Shown: one piece after another, positions 41,601-51,642 of the stretch
Layout: the number at the start of each line of letters is the position of its first letter
How positions within the stretch are numbered: position 1 is the stretch's first letter
NCBI RefSeq assembly: GCF_003703835.1
Contig: NZ_RDQR01000013.1
Span: 1 to 64,000 of the forward strand
Reading direction: 5' to 3'
Source: Auritidibacter ignavus
GTDB taxonomy: Bacteria > Actinomycetota > Actinomycetes > Actinomycetales > Micrococcaceae
DNA length: 64,000 nt
The notes under the pieces: generated by a model
Database searches by the model: none
What the model saw: only the letters and a program-made list of their open reading frames with translations
Told to the model about the DNA's origin: nothing
Program-made: the position numbers and the translations under genes

Positions 41601-41617
41601 TGTGATTTCGTATCACA
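41601..41617. promoter_or_regulatory. inverted repeat, candidate operator
   Basis: TGTGAT-TTCGT-ATCACA, 6-bp perfect arms 5 bp apart, between glmM and the amino-acid importer. It resembles a CRP-type half-site pair but the spacing is one longer than the consensus. It lies 125 bp before the importer ATG. Confidence 0.4.
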
Positions 41618-41741
41618 CGGTGAGAAAACAGTCGCCACCGCACCGCGACGGGTTCTTGCTGGGGTGCCTTGGACACAGCATCGGAGGACCAAAGCACGTA
41701 TGCTGGATCACATCACCACTATTCACACAGAAGAGGTAACG

Positions 41742-43235
41742 ATGATGCGCAAACTCAGCGCCCTGCGGGCACTGGTGATTGCAATGCTGTGTCTCATACC
41801 GGCATTGCTCGCTGGATCGTCTGGTGCCTGGGCCGATGCCGAAGAAGTACCGCCCGGGGATTCAGGAGACAATCAGGTCGCCGGTGACGACGCTGGTGAA
41901 CTGTACGTGATCGGGACGGATACGACCTTCGCGCCCTTTGAATTCCGGGATCCGTCCGGCGAATTGGTCGGTATTGACATCGATATTATGACCGCGATTG
42001 CCGAGAATCAGGGCTTCCAAGTCGAGTTCCGTTCGATGGGCTTTAACGCGGCCCTGCAGGCGTTGAGCTCCAATCAGGTCGACGGTGTGATCGCTGGTAT
42101 GGGGATCACCGACGAACGCCAGGAAGTCTATGACTTCTCCGACCCATACTTCACCGGCGAGCTGACCATCGCTGCCAACGAAGGCAGTGGCATCACCGGC
42201 TGGGAAGACCTGGAAGGGGAGACGGTTGCGGTCAAGACCGGGTCCCTATCCGAAGAGTGGGCCCGAGACATGCAAGAGGACTACGATTTCGAGCTGAATT
42301 CGCTGGACCAGACCACCTCCTTAGTCGAATCAGTCAAAGCCGGCCACGATGCCGCGCTGGTTGATGACTTACCGATTATTGCCTACGGAATTCAGCAGGG
42401 CTCGGGTTTGGAACTGGTCTCTGATCCCGAGCCGGCCGGCGATTACGGTTTCGCCGTCAATAAAGGCGAGAACCAAGAATTGCTGACCATGTTTAACGAG
42501 GGCTTGCAAGAAATTCAGGCCTCGGGTGAGTACGACGAGATCCTTGACCGTTATCTGGGGGAAGATGCCGAGGGACCAGATAATTCGACATTCATCGGCC
42601 TGTTGCAGACCTCCCTGCCGGCCCTGATGATTGGTCTGGGAAACACCCTGGCGATTACCGGCATTTCCTTTGCCATGGCGATGGTGCTCGGTCTGGTCTT
42701 CGGTTTCTTGAAGGTCTCCTCCAATATCGTGTTGCGCGGTATTGCCACCACCTATGTCAATCTCTTCCGGGGCACTCCGGTTCTGGTCTGGGCGTTTTTC
42801 TTCTACTTCGGTCTCCCCCAGCTCATTCAAACAGAAGTCAATATTTGGTTGGCCGGTGCCCTGACGCTGTCTCTAAACGCCGGTGCTTATATCGCCGAAA
42901 TTGTTCGCGGGGGTATTCAGTCGGTTGACTCCGGTCAGCAAGAGGCGGCTCGGTCACTTGCCCTAACGTCCGGACAGTCTATGCGCTACGTGGTCTTGCC
43001 ACAGGCCTTCAAGATCATGACCCCGTCACTGATCAACCAGCTGGTGATTATGATCAAAGACTCCTCGTTGCTGTTGGCTATCGGTTTCGGTGAGTTGCTC
43101 TATCAGGCGCAGCAGATCTACGCTGCCAACTTCCGCGTGACCGAAGTGCTGGCCATTGCCGGTCTGATCTACTTCATCGCCATCTATCTGCTGACCAAGC
43201 TCGCCAACTTTGTCGATAAGAAGGTGAATCACTGA
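41742..43235 (+). CDS. amino-acid ABC transporter, fused binding protein and permease
   Basis: 497 residues. Residues 1-30 are a signal peptide ([23 protein letters not shown]). A family-3 solute-binding domain fills about 50-285 ([11 protein letters not shown], then [22 protein letters not shown] and YDFSDPYF). From about 290 a HisM/GlnP-type permease with some five membrane segments follows, with the EAA loop [24 protein letters not shown]. Fusion of binding protein to permease is known in the GlnP type of Lactococcus and relatives. AGAGGTAACG precedes the ATG. Its stop overlaps the ATPase start by one base (TGATG). The substrate is probably a polar amino acid such as glutamine. Confidence 0.92.
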   Translation: MMRKLSALRALVIAMLCLIPALLAGSSGAWADAEEVPPGDSGDNQVAGDDAGELYVIGTDTTFAPFEFRDPSGELVGIDIDIMTAIAENQGFQVEFRSMGFNAALQALSSNQVDGVIAGMGITDERQEVYDFSDPYFTGELTIAANEGSGITGWEDLEGETVAVKTGSLSEEWARDMQEDYDFELNSLDQTTSLVESVKAGHDAALVDDLPIIAYGIQQGSGLELVSDPEPAGDYGFAVNKGENQELLTMFNEGLQEIQASGEYDEILDRYLGEDAEGPDNSTFIGLLQTSLPALMIGLGNTLAITGISFAMAMVLGLVFGFLKVSSNIVLRGIATTYVNLFRGTPVLVWAFFFYFGLPQLIQTEVNIWLAGALTLSLNAGAYIAEIVRGGIQSVDSGQQEAARSLALTSGQSMRYVVLPQAFKIMTPSLINQLVIMIKDSSLLLAIGFGELLYQAQQIYAANFRVTEVLAIAGLIYFIAIYLLTKLANFVDKKVNH

Positions 43236-44023
43236 TGAGCCACACATCATCGAATCCCCACACCTCGACCATCCCCCTGGTGGTCGATGATTCGTCCAAC
43301 ATCATCCGGCTCGAGAACCTCCACAAGTCTTTTGACAAGAATCATGTCCTCAAAGGTATTGATGCCACGATCAAAGTTGGCGAGGTGGTCTGCATTATCG
43401 GCCCGTCGGGGTCCGGTAAATCCACGTTATTGCGCTGTCTGAACCGGTTGGAAACTCCCAGCGACGGCGCTGTTTGGGTGGGAGGCTACAACCTGGCTGA
43501 TCCCAAGGTGGACATCAACGAGGTTCGTAAACATGTCGGGATGGTGTTCCAGCACTTCAATCTCTTCCCCAATATGAACGTCCTGGACAACATCACCTTG
43601 GCCCCGCGCAAGGTGAAGAATAAAGCCGCCCAAGATGCCAGTGACCAGGCGATGGCCTTGTTGAAGCGGGTCAACCTGGAGGATAAGGTTGAAGCCAAAA
43701 CATCGTCCCTGTCGGGTGGCCAAAAACAACGTGTGGCGATCGCACGCGCGTTGGCGATGAACCCCGAGGTCATGCTCTTTGACGAAGCAACCTCAGCATT
43801 GGATCCTGAGACGGTCGGTGAGGTTTTGCAAGTCATCCGGGATCTGGCCGGCGGAGGCATGACCATGGTGCTGGTCACGCATGAGATGGGTTTCGCTCGC
43901 GAAGTTGCCGACACCGTACTATTCATGGACGATGGCCAACTTGTCGAGCGCGGGTCGCCTGCCGAGGTCTTTGAAAACCCGCAGTCTGCACGGCTACAAG
44001 ACTTCCTTTCCAAGGTGCTCTAA
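43235..44023 (+). CDS. amino-acid ABC transporter, ATP-binding protein (GlnQ type)
   Basis: 262 residues. About 24 non-conserved residues precede the domain. Walker A is [13 protein letters not shown], the signature LSGGQKQR, Walker [15 protein letters not shown] and the switch [20 protein letters not shown] and [17 protein letters not shown] are typical of the polar amino-acid subfamily. It is translationally coupled to the fused binding protein-permease, and the two genes make a complete importer. Confidence 0.95.
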   Translation: MSHTSSNPHTSTIPLVVDDSSNIIRLENLHKSFDKNHVLKGIDATIKVGEVVCIIGPSGSGKSTLLRCLNRLETPSDGAVWVGGYNLADPKVDINEVRKHVGMVFQHFNLFPNMNVLDNITLAPRKVKNKAAQDASDQAMALLKRVNLEDKVEAKTSSLSGGQKQRVAIARALAMNPEVMLFDEATSALDPETVGEVLQVIRDLAGGGMTMVLVTHEMGFAREVADTVLFMDDGQLVERGSPAEVFENPQSARLQDFLSKVL

Positions 44024-44065
44024 GCCCGGACCAGCGGCGTTTTTTAGAGAACCCTACAAGCCAAC

Positions 44066-44094
44066 GGGGACCTCGCCATCATGGCGAGGTCCCC
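44066..44094. terminator. bidirectional hairpin between convergent genes
   Basis: GGGGACCTCGCCAT and ATGGCGAGGTCCCC form a 14-bp stem with a single C loop. It lies between the stops of the importer ATPase and rpsI. No clear T tract follows on either side, so it may act with a factor or as an mRNA end stabiliser. Confidence 0.65.
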
Positions 44095-44134
44095 GTGTGG
44101 TGTGCTGGCTGAATGCGCCAGTACAAAAAGGAGT

Positions 44135-44635
44135 TTAGCGCTTGGAGTACTGCGGGGCCTTACGGGCCTTCTTCAGACCGGCCTTCTTCCGCTCAACAGC
44201 GCGCGCATCGCGAGTTAAGAATCCGGCCTTCTTCAGGGCAGGACGGTTGTTGTCGCGATCGATGTCGTTCAGCGCACGAGCGACGCCCAAGCGGACTGCA
44301 CCGGCCTGGCCGGAAGGGCCACCGCCACGCACAATAGCGATCACGTCGTAGGCGCCGTCAACGTTGAGAAGCTTCAGCGGGTCGTTGACTTCCTGCTGGT
44401 GGAGTTTATTCGGGAAGTAGGTGTCGAGCTCGCGGCCGTTGACTTTCCACTCACCGGTGCCCGGAACCAGACGCACGCGGGCGATGGCCCGCTTCCGGCG
44501 ACCCACGGCGGAACCGGACTGAGTCAGGGCAGGACGCTCAGCAACAGTGGCACCTGCATCGACAGATTCGGTTGATTCGGAGGTGTAGCTAGTCAGCTCC
44601 ACTTCCTCGGTGGACTCATTCTCATTCAGAGTCAT
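44135..44635 (-). CDS. rpsI: 30S ribosomal protein S9
   Basis: 166 residues; the core starts at [14 protein letters not shown] (about 45). The preceding 44 residues are an acidic Ser/Thr/Glu-rich extension, common in actinobacteria. The C terminus ends in [12 protein letters not shown], whose basic tail reaches the P-site tRNA. AAGGAGAACC precedes the ATG. It follows rplM by 33 bp in the usual L13-S9 operon. Confidence 0.98.
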   Translation of the reverse strand: MTLNENESTEEVELTSYTSESTESVDAGATVAERPALTQSGSAVGRRKRAIARVRLVPGTGEWKVNGRELDTYFPNKLHQQEVNDPLKLLNVDGAYDVIAIVRGGGPSGQAGAVRLGVARALNDIDRDNNRPALKKAGFLTRDARAVERKKAGLKKARKAPQYSKR

Positions 44636-44668
44636 GGTTCTCCTTAGAAAGAATTAATGGGGCTGACC

Positions 44669-45112
44669 CTACTGGGCCACCTGGTTCAAGGTGTACTCAA
44701 CGGGCTGCTGGGCAGCGTGCGGGTGCTCGGAGCCGCGGTAGACCTTCAGCTTCGACATGAACTTGTCGTTGAGCTTGTTCTTCGGCAACATGCCACGAAC
44801 AGCCTTCTCGACGGCCTGGACCGGGTCTTTCTCCAACAGCTCAGCGTAGGAGGTGGAGGTCAAACCACCCGGGAAGCCGGAGTGACGGTAAGCGCTCTTC
44901 TGCTCCAGCTTGTGCCCGGTCAGGGTCACCTTGTCTGCATTGATAATGATGACAAAATCGCCCATATCCATGTGGGGGGCGAAACTTGGCTTGTGCTTGC
45001 CGCGCAGTAGCGGAGCCACCTGGCTAGCAAGACGCCCCAGCACCACATCGGTGGCGTCAATAACGTGCCATTGACGATCGATGTCGTCTGGCGTTGGTGT
45101 AAACGTACGCAC
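44669..45112 (-). CDS. rplM: 50S ribosomal protein L13
   Basis: 147 residues, early 23S assembly protein. [32 protein letters not shown] and the C-terminal [10 protein letters not shown]-like end are typical. The GTG at 45112 ([15 protein letters not shown]) is chosen because the family begins MRTYxP and AAGG lies upstream; the open frame beyond it has no similarity. The roughly 280 bp upstream to truA must hold the operon promoter, but I could not fix one. Confidence 0.95.
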   Translation of the reverse strand: MRTFTPTPDDIDRQWHVIDATDVVLGRLASQVAPLLRGKHKPSFAPHMDMGDFVIIINADKVTLTGHKLEQKSAYRHSGFPGGLTSTSYAELLEKDPVQAVEKAVRGMLPKNKLNDKFMSKLKVYRGSEHPHAAQQPVEYTLNQVAQ

Positions 45113-45392
45113 TATTCTTGCCTTCGTTAATTCGGTATCGGTCTGCAACATTCGACGAGTTCTTGGGCGTGAGACCAAGTTGACTCGACTGTATCTTGTG
45201 GGTGCTTCCGGTACACCAGGTGAGGGCTGGCGTGAAGCCGGGTCGATATTTCCCAGCGCGATGAGACTTTGCAACGATGCAACGACGTCAGTCTGATCAG
45301 CGTACAGTCTGGGATGACTCGCACAACAGCAACCTAGTTTAGCGCGAGTCTACCCCTAACACCAAATATGGGGCATGTGGGCTGTGACGAAA

Positions 45393-46322
45393 CTAGCGTT
45401 CTGTGTCGCGTTTGGCTCGAGTCTGTTCGGCTCGCGAGGCCAGGTCTTCATCGTTAGGGTAGTCAACACCACTGAGGATAAGTCCCTCAGCGGGAGCCAA
45501 CCGCACCTGCGAGTCGCGAACCTTGGCCGCTAAACGGTGCGCCAGCCACCCCGGGTCCTTCGACCCCTCCCCCACCTGAATCAGTGCTCCCATCAGCGCC
45601 CGCACCATGTTGTGGCAGAAGGCGTCTGCGACCAGCTCCGCGGTAATGATGCCACTGTCGTCGCGGGTTATACGAATGTCGTGGACCGTGCGGATCGTGG
45701 TGGCGTCGGGTTTAGGTTTGCAGAAGCTGAGGAAATCATGTAGTCCCAAAACCGTGTTGGCTTCGGCCTGCATGAGGCTCACGTTGAGTTCACGACGTAA
45801 CCAACAGGTGAAATGCCGTTCGAGAGGTCGGAAGTTCTCTACACGGTCGGCTATCCGGTACCGATAACGGCGCTGGGTGGGCGAGAATCGAGCATCGAAA
45901 CCTTCTGGAGCCCGCTCGGCAGTATAAATGTGGATCGCTCCGCCCAGGTGTTTGAGAGTCCCGTTCAGGCGTCGCACCAAGCTTTCGCCAGGATCCAGTG
46001 CAGACTTACCGCGGGCAAGCCCCCACCATTCGTCCTGAGTCAGGTCGAACTGAAACACTTGGGCTTCTGCGTGCACGCCGGCGTCAGTTCGACCGGCAAC
46101 CACTGTCCTTATCTCGCGACGAATAAGTGTGTGTAGCCCCTGTTCGATCTCACCTTGCACCGTGGTGAGTCCTGGTTGACGGGCCCAACCGTGAAAGGCG
46201 CCTCCGTCATAACCACAACGGACTTTAACCCGCACCGAACGGCTAGTACGAGCTGATTTATTCGCGGGCCTTGGTTGCACAAAAACGTTCTGGGCCCCGG
46301 GGGGTGCCTTCTCGTCGTCCAT
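45393..46322 (-). CDS. truA: tRNA pseudouridine(38-40) synthase TruA
   Basis: 309 residues. VKVRCGYDGGAFHGWARQPG begins the fold, and the catalytic aspartate is in VVAGRTDAGVHAEAQV. FSPTQRRYRYRI and DAFCHNMVRALMGALIQVGEG are family motifs. An N-terminal 35-residue extension is not conserved. The ATG at 46322 is used; a GTG six codons earlier is possible and neither has a strong ribosome site. It follows rplQ across a terminator hairpin, the usual place after the alpha operon. Confidence 0.94.
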   Translation of the reverse strand: MDDEKAPPGAQNVFVQPRPANKSARTSRSVRVKVRCGYDGGAFHGWARQPGLTTVQGEIEQGLHTLIRREIRTVVAGRTDAGVHAEAQVFQFDLTQDEWWGLARGKSALDPGESLVRRLNGTLKHLGGAIHIYTAERAPEGFDARFSPTQRRYRYRIADRVENFRPLERHFTCWLRRELNVSLMQAEANTVLGLHDFLSFCKPKPDATTIRTVHDIRITRDDSGIITAELVADAFCHNMVRALMGALIQVGEGSKDPGWLAHRLAAKVRDSQVRLAPAEGLILSGVDYPNDEDLASRAEQTRAKRDTER

Positions 46323-46345
46323 CACATCTAGTGTAGGCACTGAGA

Positions 46346-46393
46346 CGAAAAGGCGGTGTGAACCCTGCTCATTCGTGTAGGGCTCACACCGCC
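46346..46393 (-). terminator. alpha operon terminator after rplQ
   Basis: GGCGGTGTGA-ACCCT (from 46352) pairs with AGGG-CTCACACCGCC (to 46393). On the minus strand CCTTTTCG follows. It lies between rplQ and truA, so truA is read either by readthrough or from its own promoter. Confidence 0.75.
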
Positions 46394-46433
46394 TTGGTGT
46401 CAGGCACGTGCCTGGTGAGGTGTTGACAGCAGA

Positions 46434-47057
46434 TTATTTCTGCTCTTCGTCAGTCTCTTTGGCCTCGTCTGCTGTTGGAGCGTCAGCTTCATCAGTGGAT
46501 TCAGTCTCCGTCTCGGCAGGAGTTTCAGCTTCGGCCATTTCGGCTTCTTGCGACTCGTCGACAATATCGTCGGCAATCGGCTGCTGTTGTTCAGCCTGTT
46601 CGTCCTGCTCGTCGGCAGCTACCACCTCAGCAGCGTGCTTGGCTGCGTTTTCGGCATCCTGAACCACAGCCTGTTTGGGCGAAACCGGCTCCATGACCAG
46701 TTCGATTACGGCCATCGGGGCGTTATCGCCGGAGCGAGTACCGATCTTGGTGATGCGAGTGTAGCCGCCTTCGCGGTTCTCCATAGCTGGGCCAATTACG
46801 GTGAACAGTTCGTGCACGACGGACTTGTTGGTGCGAGAACGACCAGCAATCATGGACTGCACCTTACGGCGGGCGGGCAAGTCACCGCGCTTAGCGAAGG
46901 TGATCAGACGCTCGGCGTAAGGTTGCACTCGCTTAGCCTTGGCCAAGGTGGTCTTGATGGACTTGTGCTCGAAAAGGCTCGCCGACAGGTTGGCCAGCAT
47001 AGCCCGCTGATGAGCAGGGCCGCTGCCCAGGCGCGGACCTTTAGTTGGGGTTGGCAT
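46434..47057 (-). CDS. rplQ: 50S ribosomal protein L17
   Basis: 207 residues. The core is [20 protein letters not shown] to about residue 125 ([23 protein letters not shown]). About 75 further residues form an Ala/Glu/Asp/Thr-rich acidic tail with no predicted fold, longer than the roughly 120-residue bacterial minimum but seen in actinobacteria. The ATG at 47057 has GGAGAAAACC upstream. It ends the alpha operon, 103 bp after rpoA. Confidence 0.97.
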   Translation of the reverse strand: MPTPTKGPRLGSGPAHQRAMLANLSASLFEHKSIKTTLAKAKRVQPYAERLITFAKRGDLPARRKVQSMIAGRSRTNKSVVHELFTVIGPAMENREGGYTRITKIGTRSGDNAPMAVIELVMEPVSPKQAVVQDAENAAKHAAEVVAADEQDEQAEQQQPIADDIVDESQEAEMAEAETPAETETESTDEADAPTADEAKETDEEQK

Positions 47058-47160
47058 GGTTTTCTCCTTGGGATATTCCCGCACGCGTGGCGGAAGCCAC
47101 CGACACAGGAATCACTTATTCGGGTTCGGATGTCTTCTCAGTAACCAGTACGGAACGGAT

Positions 47161-48195
47161 TTAGTACTGGTCATAGGACTGGAAGTCACCGTTGTACTCT
47201 TCGCCGCCGTTGTACTCCTGGGAGTCGGTAGCCAGAGGATCGAAGCTTGCCGGTCCAGAGTCCTTCAAGGACAGGCCCAGCTCAGCAAGCTTCTCTTTCA
47301 CTTCGTCAATGGACTTCGCACCGAAGTTCCGGATATCCATCAGGTCGGTCTCAGAACGAGCCACCAGCTCACCGACGGTATGGATCCCTTCACGCTTCAG
47401 GCAGTTGTAAGACCGCACGGTCATCTCCAACTCCTCGATGGGAAGGGCCATATCGGCAGCGACGGTATCATCGGCCGGCGAAGGGCCAACCTCAATACCT
47501 TCGGCGGCAACGTTGAGCTCACGGGCCAAACCGAACAGCTCCACCAGCGTGGAACCGGCCGAAGCCAGCGCGTCGCGCGGAGCAATGGATTCCTTGGTCT
47601 CCACATCCAGTACCAACTTGTCAAAGTCGGTGCGCTGCTCAACACGCGTGGCTTCGACTTTGAAGGTGACCTTCAGGACCGGAGAGTAGATGGAGTCGAC
47701 TGGAATTCGTCCGATTTCAGCGTCCGGGGTCTTGTTCTGAGTAGCGGTAACGTAGCCACGACCGCGCTCAATGGTCAGCTCCATATCGAACTTCCCCTTC
47801 TCATTCAGGGTCGCGATATGCAGTTCGGGGTTGTGGATCTCAACGCCTGCCGGCGCAGTGATATCAGCGGCAGTTACCTCGCCGGGACCCTGCTTGCGCA
47901 GGTAAGCCACGACCGGCTCATCGTTTTCCGAGGAAACCGAGAGCTGCTTGATGTTGAGGATAATTTCGGTGACGTCTTCGTTCACACCGTTGACGGTAGA
48001 AAACTCGTGAAGCACGCCATCGATGCGGATGCTGGTCACGGACGCACCGGGTATGGATGACAGCAGGGTCCGCCGTAGCGAGTTACCCAGTGTATAACCA
48101 AAACCAGGCTCCAAGGGTTCAATAACGAACCGCGAGCGTTGAGTTGATACGGGTTCTTCAGTCAACGTGGGGCGCTGTGCAATGAGCACTGACAT
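47161..48195 (-). CDS. rpoA: RNA polymerase alpha subunit
   Basis: 344 residues. The N-terminal assembly domain (about 1-240) has [28 protein letters not shown]. The C-terminal DNA-binding domain (about 255-320) has [16 protein letters not shown] and [16 protein letters not shown], followed by a Tyr/Asn/Glu-rich tail. Length and motifs are normal. It lies 148 bp after rpsK and before rplQ. Confidence 0.98.
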   Translation of the reverse strand: MSVLIAQRPTLTEEPVSTQRSRFVIEPLEPGFGYTLGNSLRRTLLSSIPGASVTSIRIDGVLHEFSTVNGVNEDVTEIILNIKQLSVSSENDEPVVAYLRKQGPGEVTAADITAPAGVEIHNPELHIATLNEKGKFDMELTIERGRGYVTATQNKTPDAEIGRIPVDSIYSPVLKVTFKVEATRVEQRTDFDKLVLDVETKESIAPRDALASAGSTLVELFGLARELNVAAEGIEVGPSPADDTVAADMALPIEELEMTVRSYNCLKREGIHTVGELVARSETDLMDIRNFGAKSIDEVKEKLAELGLSLKDSGPASFDPLATDSQEYNGGEEYNGDFQSYDQY

Positions 48196-48343
48196 TTCCT
48201 TTCAGCGAGGCGTCCGCCATATGACGCCCGCAGGTATGGGGAAACGAGGGAGATAATGATGTTTTGCTGTAAACCAGTAGGCCTCTTCCGGCGCATGGCC
48301 CGCGGAATTAGCTTACTGATCCACAGTTGGTGTGCTCAACGGT

Positions 48344-48745
48344 TTAGACGCGACGACGCTTTGCCGGGCGGGCACCGTTGTGGGCGACAGGAGTGACGTC
48401 TTGGATCGATCCGACTTCCAGTCCTGCTGCCTGCAGCGAACGAATCGCAGTCTCCCGTCCAGAGCCGGGGCCCTTGACGAAGACGTCGACCTTCCGCATG
48501 CCGTGCTCTTGAGCGCGCTTCGCAGCTTGCTCAGCAGCGGTCTGAGCTGCGAAAGGAGTGGACTTACGGGAGCCCTTAAAGCCCATCTCTCCAGCTGACG
48601 ACCAGGAAACCACAGCACCGGTGGTGTCAGTAATGGAAACGATGGTGTTGTTGAAAGTGCTCTTGATGTGGGCTTGGCCCTGGGCGATATTCTTCTTCGA
48701 GCGACGACTCTTACGTACGGTCGCTCCGCGTCCCTTCGGGGGCAT
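48344..48745 (-). CDS. rpsK: 30S ribosomal protein S11
   Basis: 133 residues. [35 protein letters not shown] and the C-terminal [12 protein letters not shown] are the conserved parts of S11, which helps form the platform near the E site. GGAGAG precedes the ATG. It follows rpsM by 70 bp. The rpsD gene, found between rpsK and rpoA in E. coli, is absent here, as usual in actinobacteria of this group. Confidence 0.97.
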   Translation of the reverse strand: MPPKGRGATVRKSRRSKKNIAQGQAHIKSTFNNTIVSITDTTGAVVSWSSAGEMGFKGSRKSTPFAAQTAAEQAAKRAQEHGMRKVDVFVKGPGSGRETAIRSLQAAGLEVGSIQDVTPVAHNGARPAKRRRV

Positions 48746-48815
48746 GTTTCTCTCTCCTACGAAAAGCTATTGAGGTGATTAGACAGTAAAGCTCTGGGAT
48801 TGATGGCCCAGGAGA

Positions 48816-49184
48816 CTACTTCTTCTTACCAGCGACGGTCTTCTTCGGGCCCTTACGGGTACGTGCATTAGTCTTCGTGCGCTGACCGTGGACCGGCAGG
48901 CCACGACGGTGGCGCAAGCCCTGGTAGCTACCAATCTCCACTTTGCGACGAATATCAGCGGCGACCTCACGGCGGAGGTCACCCTCAACCCGATAGTTTC
49001 CTTCGATGTAATCGCGCAACTCCACCAATTCAGCGTCGGTGAGATCCTTGACACGGGTATCGGGAGAAATCCCGGTCGCCTCAAGGGTCTGCTGCGAGCG
49101 GGTACGACCCACCCCGTAGATGTAGGTGAGAGCGATGACCACACGCTTCTCGCGCGGGATATCAACGCCTGCTAGACGTGCCAT
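48816..49184 (-). CDS. rpsM: 30S ribosomal protein S13
   Basis: 122 residues. [23 protein letters not shown] opens it, and the C-terminal [22 protein letters not shown] is strictly conserved. It contacts tRNA and the B1 bridges. The ATG at 49184 has GGAGAACGGCC just upstream; the longer frame is non-conserved. It lies 263 bp after rpmJ, an unusually wide gap inside the alpha operon, so an internal promoter or leader is likely there. Confidence 0.96.
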   Translation of the reverse strand: MARLAGVDIPREKRVVIALTYIYGVGRTRSQQTLEATGISPDTRVKDLTDAELVELRDYIEGNYRVEGDLRREVAADIRRKVEIGSYQGLRHRRGLPVHGQRTKTNARTRKGPKKTVAGKKK

Positions 49185-49326
49185 ATGGCCGTTCTCCTTG
49201 TTCTGTCGAGCAAAGGTCTGCAACGGTACGTCCTGAACCGTGATGATGGTCTCTTATCATCTGCTAACCCTAAGAATCGACGATCTCAGAACAAGATCGA
49301 TCAATACTGTAGTCAGCCAGTTCAGT

Positions 49327-49350
49327 CTCCGGCCTTTGCTGTGTCCGGAG
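49327..49350 (-). other. stem-loop in the rpmJ-rpsM gap
   Basis: CTCCGG and CCGGAG pair around 12 nt; flanking GTCTC and GAGAC can extend the stem with a bulge. It could be a terminator or leader element between rpmJ and rpsM; no T tract is evident. Confidence 0.4.
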
Positions 49351-49447
49351 GTTGAGACACATGAATAGTTCATGTGCTCTGCACCGCTGTCGGCTCCTGG
49401 ACGAGCCTTCGTTCTCAGCGCCTATTGGAAGGGCACCCCGCGGGGTG

Positions 49448-49561
49448 TTAGCCCTGACGCTGTTTATGGCGTGGGTTACTGCAGATCACCATAACGTTGC
49501 CATGGCGGCGAATAACCTTGCAGTTATCGCAGATCCGCTTCACGCTTGGCTGAACCTTCAT
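49448..49561 (-). CDS. rpmJ: 50S ribosomal protein L36
   Basis: 37 residues, the zinc-binding form: [14 protein letters not shown] starts it, with C11, C14, C27 and H32 as ligands ([12 protein letters not shown] at the end). AAGGAGG-like sequence lies immediately upstream. It follows infA by 36 bp, as in the usual infA-rpmJ-rpsM order. It is too short for most gene finders but unmistakable. Confidence 0.95.
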   Translation of the reverse strand: MKVQPSVKRICDNCKVIRRHGNVMVICSNPRHKQRQG

Positions 49562-49597
49562 GGTTCCTCCTTGAGCGTTGTGCTAGTTCTTCTATTT

Positions 49598-49819
49598 TTA
49601 TTTGTAGCGGTACACAATACGACCCCGGTCCAGGTCGTACGGGCTAAGCTCGACTACCACTCGGTCTTCGGGAAGAATCCGAATGTAGTGTTGCCGCATC
49701 TTGCCTGAAATCGTCGCAAGCACAACGTGCTCGTTCTGAAGGCGGACGCGGAACATTGCATTGGGCAACGCTTCGGTTACGGTGCCCTCGACTTCGATGA
49801 CGCCTTCCTTCTTAGCCAT
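49598..49819 (-). CDS. infA: translation initiation factor IF-1
   Basis: 73 residues, OB fold. [46 protein letters not shown] and the closing RIVYRYK are standard. The ATG at 49819 has GGAGG just upstream; a longer frame is not conserved. It begins the alpha operon, 193 bp after map, so a promoter probably lies in between. Confidence 0.97.
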   Translation of the reverse strand: MAKKEGVIEVEGTVTEALPNAMFRVRLQNEHVVLATISGKMRQHYIRILPEDRVVVELSPYDLDRGRIVYRYK

Positions 49820-50012
49820 GTCCTCCACAATCGCTTGGCCCACGCAGTCTTCCTGAAACAGGTATACAAAGGCTACGTGGGGACGAATACTTGATGCGCT
49901 GTTCGTGATCTGTGATCTGGCGACACGCCAATCCACTGAAGACAAAAACAGCCAACAAATTATGTTATCTCAGACAGGCACATTTTTCCAGCTCGATCCG
50001 CCGTGGGACGGC

Positions 50013-50861
50013 TTACGATGCCGTGGAAGGCAAGGGAACCGGTGTCACACCCAACGGTTGGAGTTCGCTGGCTCCCCCGTCTTCGGCGGTCAGTACCCAA
50101 ATTCCGTCCTGATGACGGGCAACCGAGTGCTCCCACTGGCTGGCGCGCGATCCGTCGTTGGTGACCACGGTCCAGTCGTCGTCCAACACGGTCGTGTCGA
50201 TACCGCCACGAACGAGCATGGGTTCGATCGCGAGGCAAAGCCCGGGTTTGATGCGTTGCCCTCGCATTCCGGAGTCGTAATTGAACACGTCGGGGGCTTG
50301 GTGCATGGCTGTGCCGATGCCGTGCCCGACGTATTCTTCCAAAATCCTCAGGTGCGAGCCTGGCTGGGCCCGCACGTAGGTTTCGATGGCCTCGCCGATC
50401 TCTCCGACATATTTGGCCGAGGCAAAAGCAGCAATGCCACGCCACATCGCTTTGCGGGTAATCTCAGAAAGTCGCTGGTCTTCCGGGTCAACCCCGGTGT
50501 TGTTCTCATCGGCTACGATCACGGTCCGAGCCGAATCGGAATGCCACCCATTCAGAATGCAACCGCCATCAATTTTCAGCACGTCACCAGACTGCAAGGG
50601 TGTTGCGTTCGGAATCCCATGGACCACCTGGTCATTGACAGAGGCGCATATGGAGTTCGGGTATCCGTAATATCCCAGAAAATTTGAGGTCGCTCCTGCT
50701 TCGGTGATGGTCTCAGAGAAAATCTCGTCGAGTTCCAGTGTGGTGGTGCCGGGTTTCGCGGTCGCAGCGACCGCGTCCAGGGCTCGAGACAGGATAAGTC
50801 CTGACTGGTGCATCACTGCCATCTCATTGGCGGTCTTCAGTTCAATTTTGCGACGGCTCAT
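50013..50861 (-). CDS. map: methionine aminopeptidase, type I
   Basis: 282 residues. It removes initiator methionine from nascent proteins. Metal ligands are D in KIDGGCILNGWHSDSARTV, H in GHGIGTAMHQAPDVFNY and E in LAIEPMLVRGG. It lacks the N-terminal zinc-finger extension of longer actinobacterial forms. It lies between adk and infA, its normal place, 114 bp after adk across a terminator-like hairpin. Confidence 0.95.
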   Translation of the reverse strand: MSRRKIELKTANEMAVMHQSGLILSRALDAVAATAKPGTTTLELDEIFSETITEAGATSNFLGYYGYPNSICASVNDQVVHGIPNATPLQSGDVLKIDGGCILNGWHSDSARTVIVADENNTGVDPEDQRLSEITRKAMWRGIAAFASAKYVGEIGEAIETYVRAQPGSHLRILEEYVGHGIGTAMHQAPDVFNYDSGMRGQRIKPGLCLAIEPMLVRGGIDTTVLDDDWTVVTNDGSRASQWEHSVARHQDGIWVLTAEDGGASELQPLGVTPVPLPSTAS

Positions 50862-50909
50862 GGTCGCCTCCTGACGGTGCTCGCAAAGGTATTCTCACGG
50901 TGTGCGCTC

Positions 50910-50945
50910 AAAAATCAACAACGCCGGCCGAGAATGCTCGGCCGA
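50910..50945 (-). terminator. terminator between adk and map
   Basis: CGGCCGAG (50925-50932) and CTCGGCCG (50937-50944) form a perfect 8-bp stem with an AATG loop. On the minus strand it is followed by GCGTTGTTGATTTTTG. It should reduce readthrough from secY-adk into map. Confidence 0.7.
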
Positions 50946-50975
50946 CGCTGTGATGATGTGGTGGCGACTGCGTGA

Positions 50976-51593
50976 TTACTGGTCTTTCCTCGGACGAATC
51001 ACGGGAAGTGTCCCGGTGCGTGCACGAATGTTGTACACGGCTTGCAACAACCGCTCGGTGACGTCATCGATCATGCCGGTGCCGTCCACGCGGGCAACAA
51101 TACCGTCCTTGAGGTAGGCATCAACCAGGTCCGCAGTTTCTCGGTGGTAGAGCTCCAGGCGGTGTTTGATGACCTCTTCGGTGTCATCGCTACGGCCTTC
51201 GGTCTCGGCGCGGGCCAGCAGGCGTTGCACAAGTTCGTCGTCGGGCACTTCCAGAACCAGAACGGCAGTAAGGGTTTTACCCTGGTTGTCCAGGATGTTG
51301 TTCAGGGCCTCAACCTGTCCGGCGGTGCGAGGATATCCGTCCAAGAGGAAACCTTCGGTAGCATCCGACTGGGCCAGACGATCCTCCACCATGCGGTTTG
51401 TGACGTCATCGGGTACGAAGTCACCGTTATCCATATACTGCTTGGCCTCACGCCCCAGTTCAGTGAGTTCCTTGACGTTATAACGGAAGATATCGCCGGT
51501 GGAAATCGCTGGAATTCCGAGCTTATCGGCGATCAGGGCCGCCTGCGTGCCTTTACCCGACCCTGGAGGGCCCATCATCAAGATTTGAGACAT
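50976..51593 (-). CDS. adk: adenylate kinase
   Basis: 205 residues. P-loop MGPPGSGKGTQAALIAD at the N terminus, AISTGDIFRYNVK, and DGYPRTAGQVEAL; the LID segment is the short form without zinc cysteines. It balances AMP, ADP and ATP. It follows secY by 49 bp. Confidence 0.97.
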   Translation of the reverse strand: MSQILMMGPPGSGKGTQAALIADKLGIPAISTGDIFRYNVKELTELGREAKQYMDNGDFVPDDVTNRMVEDRLAQSDATEGFLLDGYPRTAGQVEALNNILDNQGKTLTAVLVLEVPDDELVQRLLARAETEGRSDDTEEVIKHRLELYHRETADLVDAYLKDGIVARVDGTGMIDDVTERLLQAVYNIRARTGTLPVIRPRKDQ

Positions 51594-51642
51594 GTGTGAT
51601 ACCTCAGTCCTATCTACTCTGCTCTACACAAGGATCAGACCA

